Source: an uncultured Clostridia bacterium (lineage in GTDB: Bacteria; Bacillota; Clostridia; Oscillospirales; Ruminococcaceae). Taken from it: a stretch of DNA of 51,167 nt. Both the position numbers and the translations under genes were made by a program. Within the stretch, counting starts at the first letter, position 1. Each line of letters opens with the position of its first letter. Shown here in pieces: positions 16,747 through 26,160 of the stretch. A model generated the notes under the pieces. The model worked only from the letters and a program-made list of their open reading frames with translations. It did not search any database and had not been told where the DNA came from. Where the stretch lies: the NCBI GenBank assembly GCA_945923775.1, contig CAMELR010000020.1:1-51167 (forward strand), in the 5' to 3' direction.

Positions 16747-17883
16747 TTAGTTCTCGAACTTTTCCTTGCCGAGCAGGTCGATTATCTCGCCCAGGATACG
16801 ATCCGCCGCGTCGTTCTTGGCGCTGCGGCGGGAATTCTCCTCCATGAGCGCCAGCCTGCCGCGGTCGTTGTAAAGCGCGGAGACCTCCTCCACCAGCCTT
16901 GCCTTGGTGAGATCCTTATCCTCAATAAGTATCGCGGCGTGCGCGTTGCTGAGCGTCAGCGCGTTGTAGTACTGGTGATTCTCAGCCGCGTTCGGGTACG
17001 GTACCAGCACCGCCGGTCTGCCTATCGCCATCAGCTCGGTGATGGTCATTGCTCCGGCGCGGGAGATTATCAGGTCAGCCGCGCACATGCAGGTGTACAT
17101 GTTGTCGATGTAGTCCCGGAAGATGTGCTTCGACTTGTCCTCGTGTGCGCCGCTCTGCTCCAGCGCGGAGTAGAACAGCTCCTTTCCCTTGCCGCCGTAG
17201 GAGTGTATGTGATTTATGCCGCCGGTCTTTTCCTCCCAGGCGATGAGCTCCGCGACCGCCTCGGTTATGCGGTTAGCTCCGAGACTTCCGCCAAACGAGA
17301 GTATCGTGAACTGATCCGGCAGACCCAGCCGCTTCCTGGCGGCGGAACGCTCCTCTATCTCGATGTTGGAGCGCAGCGGGTTTCCGGTGACTACGCAGTG
17401 TTCCGTGCTGCTGAGGTACTTCTCGGCGTCGGCAGTTGCGAGCAGAACCTTGTCGGCTTTCTTCGCGAGCATTTTCGTTGCCATGCCCGGGTAGGAGTTG
17501 CTCTCGTGGGTGACGGTCTTTATCCCGAGAGCTGCCGCCTGACCGAGCACCGTTCCGGTGACGTACCCGCCGGTGCCGATAACGATATCCGGCTGGAATT
17601 CCTTGAGTATCTTCCGGACAGCGCGCTTTGCCGCGAAGAAGTACAGATACGCCGCCTTCGCGTTGCGCCCGATGTTCTGTATTGAGATATGGCGCTGGAA
17701 TCCCGCCATTTCCACCGGCGTGAAGTTGTAGCCCGCTTTGGTAACGAGGCGGGCTTCCATGCCCTGCGGAGTTCCGATGAACATTATCTCCGCGTCGGGA
17801 AATACGCTCTTGAGCTTATCGGAGATGGCAAGCGCCGGATTGATATGTCCGGCGGTGCCGCCGGCTGCGAATATAGCCTTCAT
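16747..17883 (-). CDS. murG: Undecaprenyl-PP-MurNAc-pentapeptide GlcNAc transferase (MurG)
   Basis: A GT28 family glycosyltransferase of 378 residues that converts lipid I to lipid II on the cytoplasmic face of the membrane. The N-terminal glycine-rich loop is FAAGGTAGHINPALAI, then the second loop GTGGYVTGTVLGQA near residue 105. The C-terminal UDP-GlcNAc site shows SFGGSLGANRITEAV near 192, SRAGAMTITELMAIGRPAVLVPYP near 266 and the AAENHQYYNA segment. It starts 13 bp after ftsW and precedes murA by 60 bp, consistent with one transcript. Confidence 0.95.
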   Translation of the reverse strand: MKAIFAAGGTAGHINPALAISDKLKSVFPDAEIMFIGTPQGMEARLVTKAGYNFTPVEMAGFQRHISIQNIGRNAKAAYLYFFAAKRAVRKILKEFQPDIVIGTGGYVTGTVLGQAAALGIKTVTHESNSYPGMATKMLAKKADKVLLATADAEKYLSSTEHCVVTGNPLRSNIEIEERSAARKRLGLPDQFTILSFGGSLGANRITEAVAELIAWEEKTGGINHIHSYGGKGKELFYSALEQSGAHEDKSKHIFRDYIDNMYTCMCAADLIISRAGAMTITELMAIGRPAVLVPYPNAAENHQYYNALTLSNAHAAILIEDKDLTKARLVEEVSALYNDRGRLALMEENSRRSAKNDAADRILGEIIDLLGKEKFEN

Positions 17884-17896
17884 TTCAGTTCCCCCA

Positions 17897-19153
17897 TTAA
17901 TTCAGATTTGCACGTCTTGATATCGAAAGGAGCACGCCTATCTCGCACAAAAGCACGAACAGCGCCGTACCGCCGTAGCTGAAGAACGGCAGCGAGATAC
18001 CCGTATTCGGGAGCGCGCACACGTTAACGCCGATGTTGAACAGAGCCTGCGCTCCGACCTGAAGCGAAATTCCGGTCGCGAGCATAAGCCCGAAGCGGTC
18101 CTGAGACTTCCTGCCGATGTAGAATCCGCGCAGCAGGAAGATGATGAACAGCAGAATGATGAGCGCTCCGCCGATGAAGCCGAACTCCTCGCAGCAGATG
18201 GCGTAAACGAAGTCGTTCTGCGCCTCCGGGAGGTAGTAGTACTTCTGCGTGGAGTGATCGAAGCCCTTGCCCCACAGTCCGCCGGAGCCTATCGCCAGTA
18301 TCGCCTGGTAGGTCTGGTAGGTGGTGTCGGAGGGGTCGGCGAGCGGGTCCATGGTAAGGCGCTCCCAGAAGTAGCTGTAGCCGGACACCTGCATGAGCAG
18401 GAGTATGCACGGAATTCCTATCGCGGCGCAGGTCAGCACCTGCCGGAGGTTCGCACCGCCGACCAGTATCATCACGATGAAGATAACTCCCATGATGATA
18501 ACGCAGGAAAGGTGCGGCTGCATCATCAGCAGCACAACTATCACGCCGAGCACCAGACCAGGTTTCAGCAGTCCGGTGACGAAATGCCGCATTTTCTGGT
18601 AGTTCTTCGAAACGTACCAGGCAAGCCAGATTATCAGTCCGAATTTAAGCACGTCCGAGGGCTGGAAGGAGCCTCCCGGGATAGGAAGCCAGCGCTTCGG
18701 GCCGTCCGCGATGTTCCTTATTCCGAACGGGATTACAAGGGCTGTAAGTCCGAGCGACACTGCCAGAGCCACATGCGCGAGTGTGATCGTGCGTACCTTT
18801 CCGAACAGCTTTGGGTGCCACTCGCGGATAAATATGCGGTAGTCCACCAGGCTCAGGAAAAACATCGCGATCAGTCCGGCACCCGCGAAAAAGAGCTGCC
18901 TCGTGGCATACTGATAGGAGTCGCCGCCGTTGTCGCGGTAGGAAAGCGCGTGGCTGGCGGAGAACATCATCGTGATGCCCAGAACCAGCAGCACCAGCGT
19001 GATGACCAGCATGGGCATGTCTACCGCGCCTGCCGTTTTATCGTGAAAGAAGCCGATCTTTTTCTTTTCCGGCGGACGCTCCCTTCGCTTTCCGCGCTCG
19101 CGCGGCATGCCGGGATTCTCCCGGACTGCCCCGGTGTTATGACCTACTGCCAT
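17897..19153 (-). CDS. ftsW: SEDS peptidoglycan polymerase FtsW/SpoVE
   Basis: A 418-residue SEDS-family membrane protein that polymerises lipid II with its partner class B PBP. About residues 1-40 are a basic cytoplasmic tail, followed by roughly ten membrane helices. Family motifs include RKQLFF-like YATRQLFFAGAGL, the GPKRWLPIPGGSFQPSDVLK segment, the QPHLSCVIIM region, and WGKGFDHSTQKYYYLPEAQNDFVYAICCEE with the conserved Asp-Phe of the periplasmic loop. The C-terminus shows PNTGISLPFFSYGGTALF. The gene directly follows mraY with a 12-bp gap, where murD would usually sit. FtsW and SpoVE cannot be told apart from sequence alone. Confidence 0.93.
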   Translation of the reverse strand: MAVGHNTGAVRENPGMPRERGKRRERPPEKKKIGFFHDKTAGAVDMPMLVITLVLLVLGITMMFSASHALSYRDNGGDSYQYATRQLFFAGAGLIAMFFLSLVDYRIFIREWHPKLFGKVRTITLAHVALAVSLGLTALVIPFGIRNIADGPKRWLPIPGGSFQPSDVLKFGLIIWLAWYVSKNYQKMRHFVTGLLKPGLVLGVIVVLLMMQPHLSCVIIMGVIFIVMILVGGANLRQVLTCAAIGIPCILLLMQVSGYSYFWERLTMDPLADPSDTTYQTYQAILAIGSGGLWGKGFDHSTQKYYYLPEAQNDFVYAICCEEFGFIGGALIILLFIIFLLRGFYIGRKSQDRFGLMLATGISLQVGAQALFNIGVNVCALPNTGISLPFFSYGGTALFVLLCEIGVLLSISRRANLN

Positions 19154-19165
19154 CGTGACCTCCTG

Positions 19166-20212
19166 TCATCTTGCAAACATGTTCATCGCAAGCAGTACGG
19201 CGCCCGCGCCGAGTACCGCTGCGGTAAGAGAGAATACGACGTCTATCTTGAGTTCGCTCCAGCCGCTGAGTTCAAAATGATGATGGATAGGGGTCATCTT
19301 GAACAGCCGCTTGCCCTCTTTGGTGTGGTAAATCTTCTTGGTTATCTTGAACACAGTCACCTGGATAACCACCGAAAGCGCCTCGCAGATGTATACCAGC
19401 GCCGCCATCAGCATGAGGAACTCCGCGCCGCAGCCCACGCCCAGCGCGCACACAACGCCGCCCAGGAACATAGAGCCGGTATCGCCCATGAACACCTTGG
19501 CCGGCGGGAAATTCCACATCAGGAAGCCTATGCAGCCTCCGGCGGTGAGCAGCGCGAGAAGGGTCTCGCAGTACATTCCGAGGATACCGGAAATGCAGGC
19601 GAACGCCGCCATGTAGACCACGGTAACGCAGGAGCACAGCCCGTCGATGCCGTCGGTGAGGTTCACGGCGTTAACGAGGTAGAGGATAACGACGCCCATT
19701 ATCGGGTAGTAGAGCCAGCCAAGCTCCCATGTCCAGCCCCAGGGGAACAGTATCGCGGTGCGGGTCATTCCGCTGAGGTAGAGCGTCGCGAAGTATGCCG
19801 CGATTATCAGCACCTGAATGACGATCTTCTGCATTACGGTGAGACCCTCGTTGTGCTTCTTCTTGACCTTGATGAAGTCGTCGAGGAATCCCATGAAGCC
19901 GAACATCACAGCCATTATCAGCCCGGAGACTGCGCGCACAAGCTCCTGCCTGTCCTCGCCGGCGAAATTCTTCCCGCCGAGCGGGCCGAACAGTATCACC
20001 GCGCAGGCGAAGCACACGCTCACCGCGATGATGAACATGATGCCGCCCATCGTGGGAGTTCCCTGCTTCTTTGCCTTGTGCCACTTGGGACCTATATCAA
20101 GTATCGTCTGACCGTATTTCAGCTTGTGCAGGAACGGAATGAACCACACCCCCGCGAGCCAAGTCAGCCCGAACGCCAGAACCGCAGCGATAACGCTGAT
20201 CCAGATAACCAT
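19166..20212 (-). CDS. mraY: Phospho-MurNAc-pentapeptide transferase (MraY)
   Basis: An integral membrane enzyme of 348 residues that transfers phospho-MurNAc-pentapeptide to undecaprenyl phosphate, giving lipid I. Recognisable conserved pieces are the KQGTPTMGGIMF loop, the aspartate pair in MGFLDDFIKVKKKHNEGL, NAVNLTDGIDGLCS, the MGDTGSMFLGG motif and the histidine loop KMTPIHHHFELSGWSE. About ten membrane helices are seen. It lies 18 bp downstream of murF and 12 bp upstream of ftsW. Confidence 0.96.
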   Translation of the reverse strand: MVIWISVIAAVLAFGLTWLAGVWFIPFLHKLKYGQTILDIGPKWHKAKKQGTPTMGGIMFIIAVSVCFACAVILFGPLGGKNFAGEDRQELVRAVSGLIMAVMFGFMGFLDDFIKVKKKHNEGLTVMQKIVIQVLIIAAYFATLYLSGMTRTAILFPWGWTWELGWLYYPIMGVVILYLVNAVNLTDGIDGLCSCVTVVYMAAFACISGILGMYCETLLALLTAGGCIGFLMWNFPPAKVFMGDTGSMFLGGVVCALGVGCGAEFLMLMAALVYICEALSVVIQVTVFKITKKIYHTKEGKRLFKMTPIHHHFELSGWSELKIDVVFSLTAAVLGAGAVLLAMNMFAR

Positions 20213-20230
20213 AACTCTTCCCCTTTGTTT

Positions 20231-21574
20231 TTATTTCACCTTTTCGGCGATCTCCTCCATGCGCATGCCGCGGCTTCCCTTGAACAGCGCGATGTCACCC
20301 GGACGAAGCCAGCTCAGAAGCTCCGCCGTGAGCGCCGCCTTATCCGTGGAATGATGTACCTCAAAGCCGGAGCGCTCCAGCGCTTCGCGGCAGTTCGCCA
20401 TCTCCGCGCCGTAAAGGAACGCGCAGTCGGCGTTTTTCATGATGTATTCAGCCACCCTGGCGTGGAGCTGCGCGGACATCTCGCCAAGCTCCAGCATATC
20501 GCCGAGCACGGCGCACTTCCTGCCGGAGCACTCCATGCCGCCCAGCACGGAAAGCGAGCTTTCCATTGAGGTCGGGCTTGCGTTGTAGCAGTCCAGTATC
20601 ACGGTGATGTCGCCGCGCTTTTCGATCCGCTGGCGCATTCCGGAAGCCTCGTAGCGCAGGAACGCCGGAATTATCTCCTCAGCCGTCATGCCTGCTTCAA
20701 TGCCAGCCGCGAACGCCGCGAGCGCGTTCATAACGTGGTGCTCTCCGACCACCGGGAGCTTCGCGGGGTACCTCTTGCCGCCGTAAACCAGCGTGAATTC
20801 CTGACCGTCCGCGGTCTGGACGATATCCTCCGCCCGGACGGCGCAGTTATCTCCCCTACCGTACCGGACTATCTTCCTGCCCGGGATATCCACGGTTTTC
20901 AGGAACTCATCGTCGCCGTTGAGTATCAGCGGAGCTTCCGGAGAAGCGCCGTCCAGTATCTCGAGCTTTGCCTTCAGGATATTTTCGCGGGTCTTTAAGT
21001 TTTCGATGTGGCACCAGCCGATGTTCGTTATAATGCAGATGTCGGGAGCCGCCGCCTTCGAAAGCACGCTTATCTCTCCCAGACCGGACATTCCCATCTC
21101 GATGACCGCCGCACCGTAGCTCGGGTTGAGCCGGAAAAGCGTACGCGGAAGCCCGATGTCGTTGTTGAAGTTCCCCTCGGTCCTGAGCGTGGTGTACTTC
21201 GCGGAAAGCACCGCATACACCATGTCCTTCGTGGAGGTCTTGCCTACGCTGCCGGTGACTCCCACCAGCTTCAACGGGAAACGCTCCCGGTGGAAGCGTG
21301 CAAGCGCAAGCTGAGCCGCGCGGCTGTCCTCCACCAGTATCACCGGAATAGAGTACCCGTCCGCGCCGGAGCTACGGTCGGATATCGCCGCAGCCGCGCC
21401 CTTTTCAGCCGCCGCGCCGATGTAGTCGTTGCCGTCGAAGCTCTCGCCCTTTATCGCTACAAAGAGCATTCCCGGAGCTATCGTGCGGGTGTCCGTGGAA
21501 ACTCCCGTAACCGTAACGCTGCCGCCGAGGAGCTTTCCCCCGGTGACCTCTGCAATTTCAACTGTTGTAAACAT
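20231..21574 (-). CDS. murF: UDP-MurNAc-tripeptide-D-Ala-D-Ala ligase (MurF)
   Basis: An ATP-dependent Mur ligase of 447 residues that adds D-Ala-D-Ala to the UDP-MurNAc-tripeptide. The three domains appear in order: an N-terminal UDP-binding domain (VSTDTRTIAPGMLFVAIKGE), the central ATPase with P-loop VTGSVGKTSTKDM and N-F-N-N-D-I-G-L-P, and a C-terminal ligase domain with LDCYNASPTSMESSL and the ending GDIALFKGSRGMRMEEI. Position between murE and mraY with 11- and 18-bp gaps is the standard dcw order. Confidence 0.95.
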   Translation of the reverse strand: MFTTVEIAEVTGGKLLGGSVTVTGVSTDTRTIAPGMLFVAIKGESFDGNDYIGAAAEKGAAAAISDRSSGADGYSIPVILVEDSRAAQLALARFHRERFPLKLVGVTGSVGKTSTKDMVYAVLSAKYTTLRTEGNFNNDIGLPRTLFRLNPSYGAAVIEMGMSGLGEISVLSKAAAPDICIITNIGWCHIENLKTRENILKAKLEILDGASPEAPLILNGDDEFLKTVDIPGRKIVRYGRGDNCAVRAEDIVQTADGQEFTLVYGGKRYPAKLPVVGEHHVMNALAAFAAGIEAGMTAEEIIPAFLRYEASGMRQRIEKRGDITVILDCYNASPTSMESSLSVLGGMECSGRKCAVLGDMLELGEMSAQLHARVAEYIMKNADCAFLYGAEMANCREALERSGFEVHHSTDKAALTAELLSWLRPGDIALFKGSRGMRMEEIAEKVK

Positions 21575-21585
21575 TTCGCACCGCC

Positions 21586-23046
21586 TTATATTATTCCGCG
21601 GCTTTTCAGCCAGTCCAGAACTATTTCACGCTCGTTGAACGGGACGTTCTCGTCCCCTATCGCCTGGTAATCCTCGTGACCCTTGCCGCAGAGCGCTATA
21701 AGCTCACCGGGCTGAGCCGTTTCAAGCGCGCGGTATATCGCCGCCTTCCGGTCGATGAACTCCTCGCACTCCTTGTCCGCGGGGACTCCGCGGCGCACGT
21801 CGTCGATGGTCTGCTGCTGTGGTTCGTGTCGCGGGTTATCCGTGGTTATTATGAGCCGGTCGGCGTACTGCGCCGCTATCCTTCCCATTTCGGGACGCTT
21901 CCCCGCGTCGCGCTCGCCCGCCGCGCCGAATACCGCAGTGAGCCGCTTCGTCAGCGGCCGGAGGGTCGACAGCAGCTTCTCAAGACCGTCCCCGGTGTGG
22001 GCGTAGTCGCGGATAACCGTGAACTTCCCCTGATAAATCGTCTCAAGCCGCCCGGATACCCCCGGGGACTTCTCCAGAGCCGCCAGCACGTCCTCCATCG
22101 GGAAGCCCATCATGTGGCACATCACCGCCGCCTGAACCGCGTTGCTGACGTTGTAAAGCCCGGTCAGCGGTATCTTCGCGACCCAGCTTTTCTGCTTCTC
22201 AGGGCAGGTCAGCAGGAACTCTGCGCCGTGCGGGTGCAGCCTGATGAACTCCGCGAAGTAATCGGCTCCGGACGTATTCACGCTCGTTGTCACCGCCTGT
22301 ATCCCGCTCATGCGGCAGTAATCAGCGGTGCGCCTTCCGTACTCGTCGTCTATATTTATCACCATCGTTCTGGACATATCCGCGAGCATGCGCTTTGCAA
22401 GGTAGTACTCCTCCATCGTGCCGTGGTAGTCGAGGTGATCCTGCGTTAAATTCGTGAACGCCCCCACCGCGAAGCTCTCGGCGGCAAAGCGGTGCTGCGC
22501 CAGCGCCATGGAGCTTGCCTCCAGGAAGCAGTACTCCGTGCCGATATCCGCCATCTCGCGGAACAGCTGGTACAGCTTCCGCGGCTCCGGCGTGGTGGGT
22601 GGGCCGTCATGGGAGTACTGAAGCCCCTTTCCGGTGTCGCAGCCAACCGTGCCGATAACGCCGGTCTGGTGACCCAGCGCCCTTGTTATCTGCGCGCAGA
22701 GGTTCACCGTGGTGGTCTTGCCGTTGGTGCCGGTGACTGCGCCCAGGCAGAGCTTCTGAGTGGGTCTGCCGTAGAACGCCGAGAGCAGCTCCGGATATAA
22801 TCTGCGGCTCTCAGCCACGCATATCTCCGCCGGAAGCCCCAGCGGGCGCTCCGTCACGACGGCGCACGCGCCCTTTTCGAGCATTGCCGCCGCCACGCTG
22901 TGCCCGTCGAAGCTCCTGCCCTTTACGCACACGAACAGGAAGCCCGGCTCCACCTCGCGGTTGTCGGAGGTCACGCCTGATACGACGCGCTCCGTTAATT
23001 CCTGCGGTATCTCCGTGATACCGCTGAAAAGCTGTCCTAAAGTCAT
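21586..23046 (-). CDS. murE: UDP-MurNAc-tripeptide synthetase, meso-diaminopimelate-adding type (MurE)
   Basis: A Mur ligase of 486 residues that adds the third residue to UDP-MurNAc-L-Ala-D-Glu. Motifs: VTSDNREVEPGFLFVCVKG in domain 1, the P-loop GAVTGTNGKTTTVNL near residue 110, TTPEPRKLYQLFREM, and YAHTGDGLEKLLSTL in domain 3. The specificity motif reads TTDNPRHE; DNPR is the known signature for meso-diaminopimelate, so the peptidoglycan is probably of the mDAP type rather than lysine. The start lies behind GGAGGTGAGGT. It follows the class B PBP gene by 13 bp. Confidence 0.94.
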   Translation of the reverse strand: MTLGQLFSGITEIPQELTERVVSGVTSDNREVEPGFLFVCVKGRSFDGHSVAAAMLEKGACAVVTERPLGLPAEICVAESRRLYPELLSAFYGRPTQKLCLGAVTGTNGKTTTVNLCAQITRALGHQTGVIGTVGCDTGKGLQYSHDGPPTTPEPRKLYQLFREMADIGTEYCFLEASSMALAQHRFAAESFAVGAFTNLTQDHLDYHGTMEEYYLAKRMLADMSRTMVINIDDEYGRRTADYCRMSGIQAVTTSVNTSGADYFAEFIRLHPHGAEFLLTCPEKQKSWVAKIPLTGLYNVSNAVQAAVMCHMMGFPMEDVLAALEKSPGVSGRLETIYQGKFTVIRDYAHTGDGLEKLLSTLRPLTKRLTAVFGAAGERDAGKRPEMGRIAAQYADRLIITTDNPRHEPQQQTIDDVRRGVPADKECEEFIDRKAAIYRALETAQPGELIALCGKGHEDYQAIGDENVPFNEREIVLDWLKSRGII

Positions 23047-23059
23047 GACCTCACCTCCG

Positions 23060-25462
23060 TCAGTCTGAATATCCGTTGACCTGGAACGTTACTTCCACGA
23101 CATTTCCCTTGTAGCCGTCGGTACCGCCCACCGGGTACTGCGCGGAAGCCACTGCGTTGGCGTTCTCCGCCGCTCCGCCGGATATCTTGATGTTGAATCC
23201 CGCGTTGGTTATCGCCTCGTTCGCCTGGGAGACCGTCATGCCGGTAACGTCCGGAATGACCGCGGATTCCAGGTCGTATTCATTGCCAAGGTACAGCACC
23301 ACAGTTGAGCCCTTCGGGATACTGCTTCCCGAAGCGGGTATCTGCGTGGAAACGGTCGCGCCGCTTGCCGGGTCGCCGACATAGCGCACCTCGAAGCCCT
23401 CCGCATTGAGCTTCGCCTCCGCACGCTGAGCCTCCATGCCCATTACATACGGTACCGCAGCGTCCATCTTTGCAAGCTCCTCCGCAGTGTAGGTCGGGTA
23501 AATTCCAAGGTGGGGCAGACCTTCCTTGAACACCGCCGAAACTACCGGGGCAGCGACCGCGCTTCCGTAGTACTGCGTGCCGGTCGGGGTGTCCGCCATT
23601 ACCAGCATTACTATCTGAGGGTCGTCGGCCGGGGCGAACGCCGCGAAGGACGGAACGTATGTCATATGATCCACGCCTGTCTCGGCCTTGAGCTTGTTGT
23701 ATTCGTCGATCTTCTCAGTTGTACCGGACTTGCCGCCTATGCGGTAGCCGTTTATGTACGCGTTGCTGCCGCCGTTCTCGTTAACTACAGTCTCGAGTAT
23801 CTGGCGCATCTGCGCGGAGGTCTCCTCGGAGATCACCTGGCGCTTTATGCGGGTCTCGGTGGTCTTTACGACGTTGCCGTCGGAGTCGAGCATTTTGTCC
23901 ACTACGTACGGAGTCACCAGGTAGCCGCCGTTGACGATGGCGCACAGCGCGGTGGTCATCTGGAGCGGAGTCACCTTGTTGGTCTGACCGAAGCTCGAAG
24001 AAGCAAGTTCGACAAGACCCATGTTCTCCCTTGAAACATAAAGGCTTCCGGATTCGCCCGGGAGGTCGATACCGGTAGGCTCTGTGAAGCCGAACGCCTC
24101 GAAGTAATCGCAGAACTTGTCCTTGCCGAGAAGCTGACCTATCTGGATAAAGCTAGGGTTGCAGGACTTTGTTACCGCCTGCTGGAGCGTTAGCGTACCG
24201 TGTCCGTAGCTCGACCAGCACTTGATCTTGGTTCCCGCGACCATCTCGTAAGCCGCGCAGTGGAACGTGGAATTCAGCGAAACGACCTCCTCCTCGAGGG
24301 CGCTGGCGCAGGTGACGGTCTTGAATACGGAACCGGGGTAGTACAGCTCGGTTATAGCCTTGTTCTTCCACTGCTGCTCGCGGAGGGAGGCCTCCTTGGC
24401 GTCGAGCTCCTCCTCGGTGGCGCCGGATTCCTTCATCTCGGCGAGGGTCTGGAGGTCGAAATTGGATTTAAGCTCGGACGGGTTGTTCAGGTCGAAGCTG
24501 GGGGCGGTCGCCATCGCGAGGACGGCTCCGGTGTTGCAGTTCATTATGATACCGCAGGCGCGGTTTATTACCTGATGCTGGGAAACGCACAGCTCCAGGT
24601 TCTTTTCAAGGTAGTGCTGGAGAACCTCGTCCAGCGTGAGCACCAGGCTGTAGCCGTCCACGGCGGAATAGTACGCGTCGCTGGAATTCTGGAGCTTCCT
24701 GCCGTCGGCGGCTACCGCGTAGACCGCCTTGCCGTCGGTGCCGCTGAGGTAGTCGTCGTAGTACGCCTCGAGACCGTAAACGCCGTCGCCGTCGAAGTTC
24801 GTGAAGCCGATTATGTTCGACGCCAGCGAATCGTTGGGGTAGTATCTCTTGGAGGTCGGCCAGAGGTAGATATCGTCGGAGTTCAGACCGTTCTCGTTCA
24901 TGAACGCGGTTATCTCGTTCGCCTCGGGCTTCTCGACCTTGCGCTTCACCATGTAGTACTGCTTGGTAGTATCCGCGCACGCGGTCTTGATTTTGGAATA
25001 GTCGACGCCCAGCAGCTCGGAGAGCTTTTGGGATATCAGCTCGGCGCGGTCAACGTACGGCTCGGGAGTTTCGCCCTTTTCAATGAGCGCCTTCGCCTTG
25101 ATGTCGTACTGCTCCTTGGCTCTCGTGTTGGAGAGGTCGATATTGTGCGGGGAGATGGTGACGTCCCACACGGTGGAGCTCTGCGCGAGGGTGGTTCCGT
25201 TGGCGTCGTAGATGGAGCCGCGGTTCGCCTTTATGACCACCGAGGAAAGCTGCTGGTCTGTAGCCATCATGCGCCACTTGTCGCCGTCCAGGATAGAGTA
25301 GCTCAGCAGCTTATAACCCACCCAGAACGAGAAGAGGATTATCAGCACCAGAAAGATTATCTGCTTCTGGCTGGAGCCAAGTATACGCGGCTTCTCAGCG
25401 CTTTTCTGCTCCATCTCGTAGATAGCGCTGCCGATTTTTTTTGCTGCATTTTTGATTTTCAT
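23060..25462 (-). CDS. Class B penicillin-binding protein with two PASTA domains (SpoVD/FtsI type)
   Basis: An 800-residue transpeptidase that cross-links peptidoglycan with an FtsW/SpoVE partner. Order: a short cytoplasmic tail, one membrane helix near residues 32-52 (IIFLVLIILFSFWVGYKLL), the PBP-dimer domain (about 70-300), the transpeptidase domain (about 330-650) and two PASTA domains at the C-terminus (about 665-800). Active-site motifs are visible: S378-V-F-K381, S433-C-N435 and K578-S-G-T. The PASTA domains suggest SpoVD, but position in the dcw cluster directly upstream of murE also fits the divisome PBP2B; a symbol is therefore withheld. The gene is preceded by a 185-bp gap after ftsL. 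Confidence 0.9.
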   Translation of the reverse strand: MKIKNAAKKIGSAIYEMEQKSAEKPRILGSSQKQIIFLVLIILFSFWVGYKLLSYSILDGDKWRMMATDQQLSSVVIKANRGSIYDANGTTLAQSSTVWDVTISPHNIDLSNTRAKEQYDIKAKALIEKGETPEPYVDRAELISQKLSELLGVDYSKIKTACADTTKQYYMVKRKVEKPEANEITAFMNENGLNSDDIYLWPTSKRYYPNDSLASNIIGFTNFDGDGVYGLEAYYDDYLSGTDGKAVYAVAADGRKLQNSSDAYYSAVDGYSLVLTLDEVLQHYLEKNLELCVSQHQVINRACGIIMNCNTGAVLAMATAPSFDLNNPSELKSNFDLQTLAEMKESGATEEELDAKEASLREQQWKNKAITELYYPGSVFKTVTCASALEEEVVSLNSTFHCAAYEMVAGTKIKCWSSYGHGTLTLQQAVTKSCNPSFIQIGQLLGKDKFCDYFEAFGFTEPTGIDLPGESGSLYVSRENMGLVELASSSFGQTNKVTPLQMTTALCAIVNGGYLVTPYVVDKMLDSDGNVVKTTETRIKRQVISEETSAQMRQILETVVNENGGSNAYINGYRIGGKSGTTEKIDEYNKLKAETGVDHMTYVPSFAAFAPADDPQIVMLVMADTPTGTQYYGSAVAAPVVSAVFKEGLPHLGIYPTYTAEELAKMDAAVPYVMGMEAQRAEAKLNAEGFEVRYVGDPASGATVSTQIPASGSSIPKGSTVVLYLGNEYDLESAVIPDVTGMTVSQANEAITNAGFNIKISGGAAENANAVASAQYPVGGTDGYKGNVVEVTFQVNGYSD

Positions 25463-25647
25463 GAAGCTGTTGACCTCCAGTCAGAAAAGTACGTGCCAAT
25501 AAAACAAAAAGCAAAGCCGGGCTGCGTGGCTGTGCAGTCCCGCCGCACAGCGCATAACAAGCCGACCTTGCCGTTAAAGTCCGTTGCCGGCAGAGTATAG
25601 AGAACGGACAGCGTGTCCCGGTGTCCTGTCACCTCTATATTATGCCT
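25463..25647 (-). other. 185-bp spacer between ftsL and the PBP gene with hairpin
   Basis: This is the only gap above 150 bp in the mraZ-ftsQ run. On the minus strand it holds a 7-bp hairpin GCTGTGC / GCACAGC (25551-25529), then a GC-rich stretch and CTTTTTGTTTT near 25510-25500, which looks like a weak terminator or attenuator, and a GGACA..TGTCC dyad near 25600-25625. No ORF of interest was seen. Confidence 0.4.
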
Positions 25648-26160
25648 TCAGAAACCAATGTATTCCAGAAGATCACCGAACCAATCGGCAACGGCGCTGA
25701 AAATGCTTCCGTTGTTCTCCGGAGTGACCTCGATAAGGTTTTCCGTGTTCACATCAAGGTAGTTGATCTGTGAGTTAGTGACCTTTGCCATGCCAAGCTC
25801 GTTTGCGGCGTATTCCTCGATATAGCTGATGTTCGCCTTGCTGTCGAGCCTGCTCTGGAGCAGCGAGTTCTCCTCCTGCACCTCTGCAAGCAGTGTCCTC
25901 TGGTCCTCGACCTTTCTCGCGATATCGTCTACCTTCGTGAACTGGACGTTCACCGCCCACAGAGCTCCCAGCGCCACCGCGGTCACGGCAAAGAGCTTGA
26001 GCTTCGAACCGCTGCGCGAAACCGAATGCTTATTCATTTTGATCTGCTTTGCCCTGCGTTCTCTTTCCCTTTCCTGCTCGCGCTCCTGTTCGCGGCGCGC
26101 CGCGTTGTCGTACATAGAAAGGTCGTATGCGAGGTTTGATCTGTCAGTTTCGGGAAGCAT
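25648..26160 (-). CDS. ftsL: FtsL/DivIC-like cell division protein
   Basis: A 170-residue bitopic protein. Residues 1-52 are cytoplasmic with a highly charged REQEREQERERERRAKQ run. One membrane helix lies at about 53-72 (LKLFAVTAVALGALWAVNV). The outer part begins with a leucine/charged heptad coiled coil (VDDIARKVEDQRTLLAEVQEENSLLQSRLDSKA, about 77-110), then the short IEEYAANELGMAKVTNSQINYL segment typical of FtsL/DivIC proteins. Sequence conservation in this family is low, so the assignment rests on topology, the C-terminal motif and the position between rsmH and the PBP gene. It probably acts with FtsQ/DivIB in the divisome. Confidence 0.82.
   Translation of the reverse strand: MLPETDRSNLAYDLSMYDNAARREQEREQERERERRAKQIKMNKHSVSRSGSKLKLFAVTAVALGALWAVNVQFTKVDDIARKVEDQRTLLAEVQEENSLLQSRLDSKANISYIEEYAANELGMAKVTNSQINYLDVNTENLIEVTPENNGSIFSAVADWFGDLLEYIGF

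Noticed and set aside
18254..20569. 771-codon plus-strand ORF opposite ftsW and mraY
   Set aside because: It lies fully antisense to well-identified genes, has no domain or ribosome site, and its His/Arg/Glu-rich composition is that of a complement-strand shadow.
24200..25600. 466-codon plus-strand ORF opposite the PBP gene
   Set aside because: The PBP motifs SVFK, SCN and KSG are in the minus frame; the plus frame has no start signal or family.
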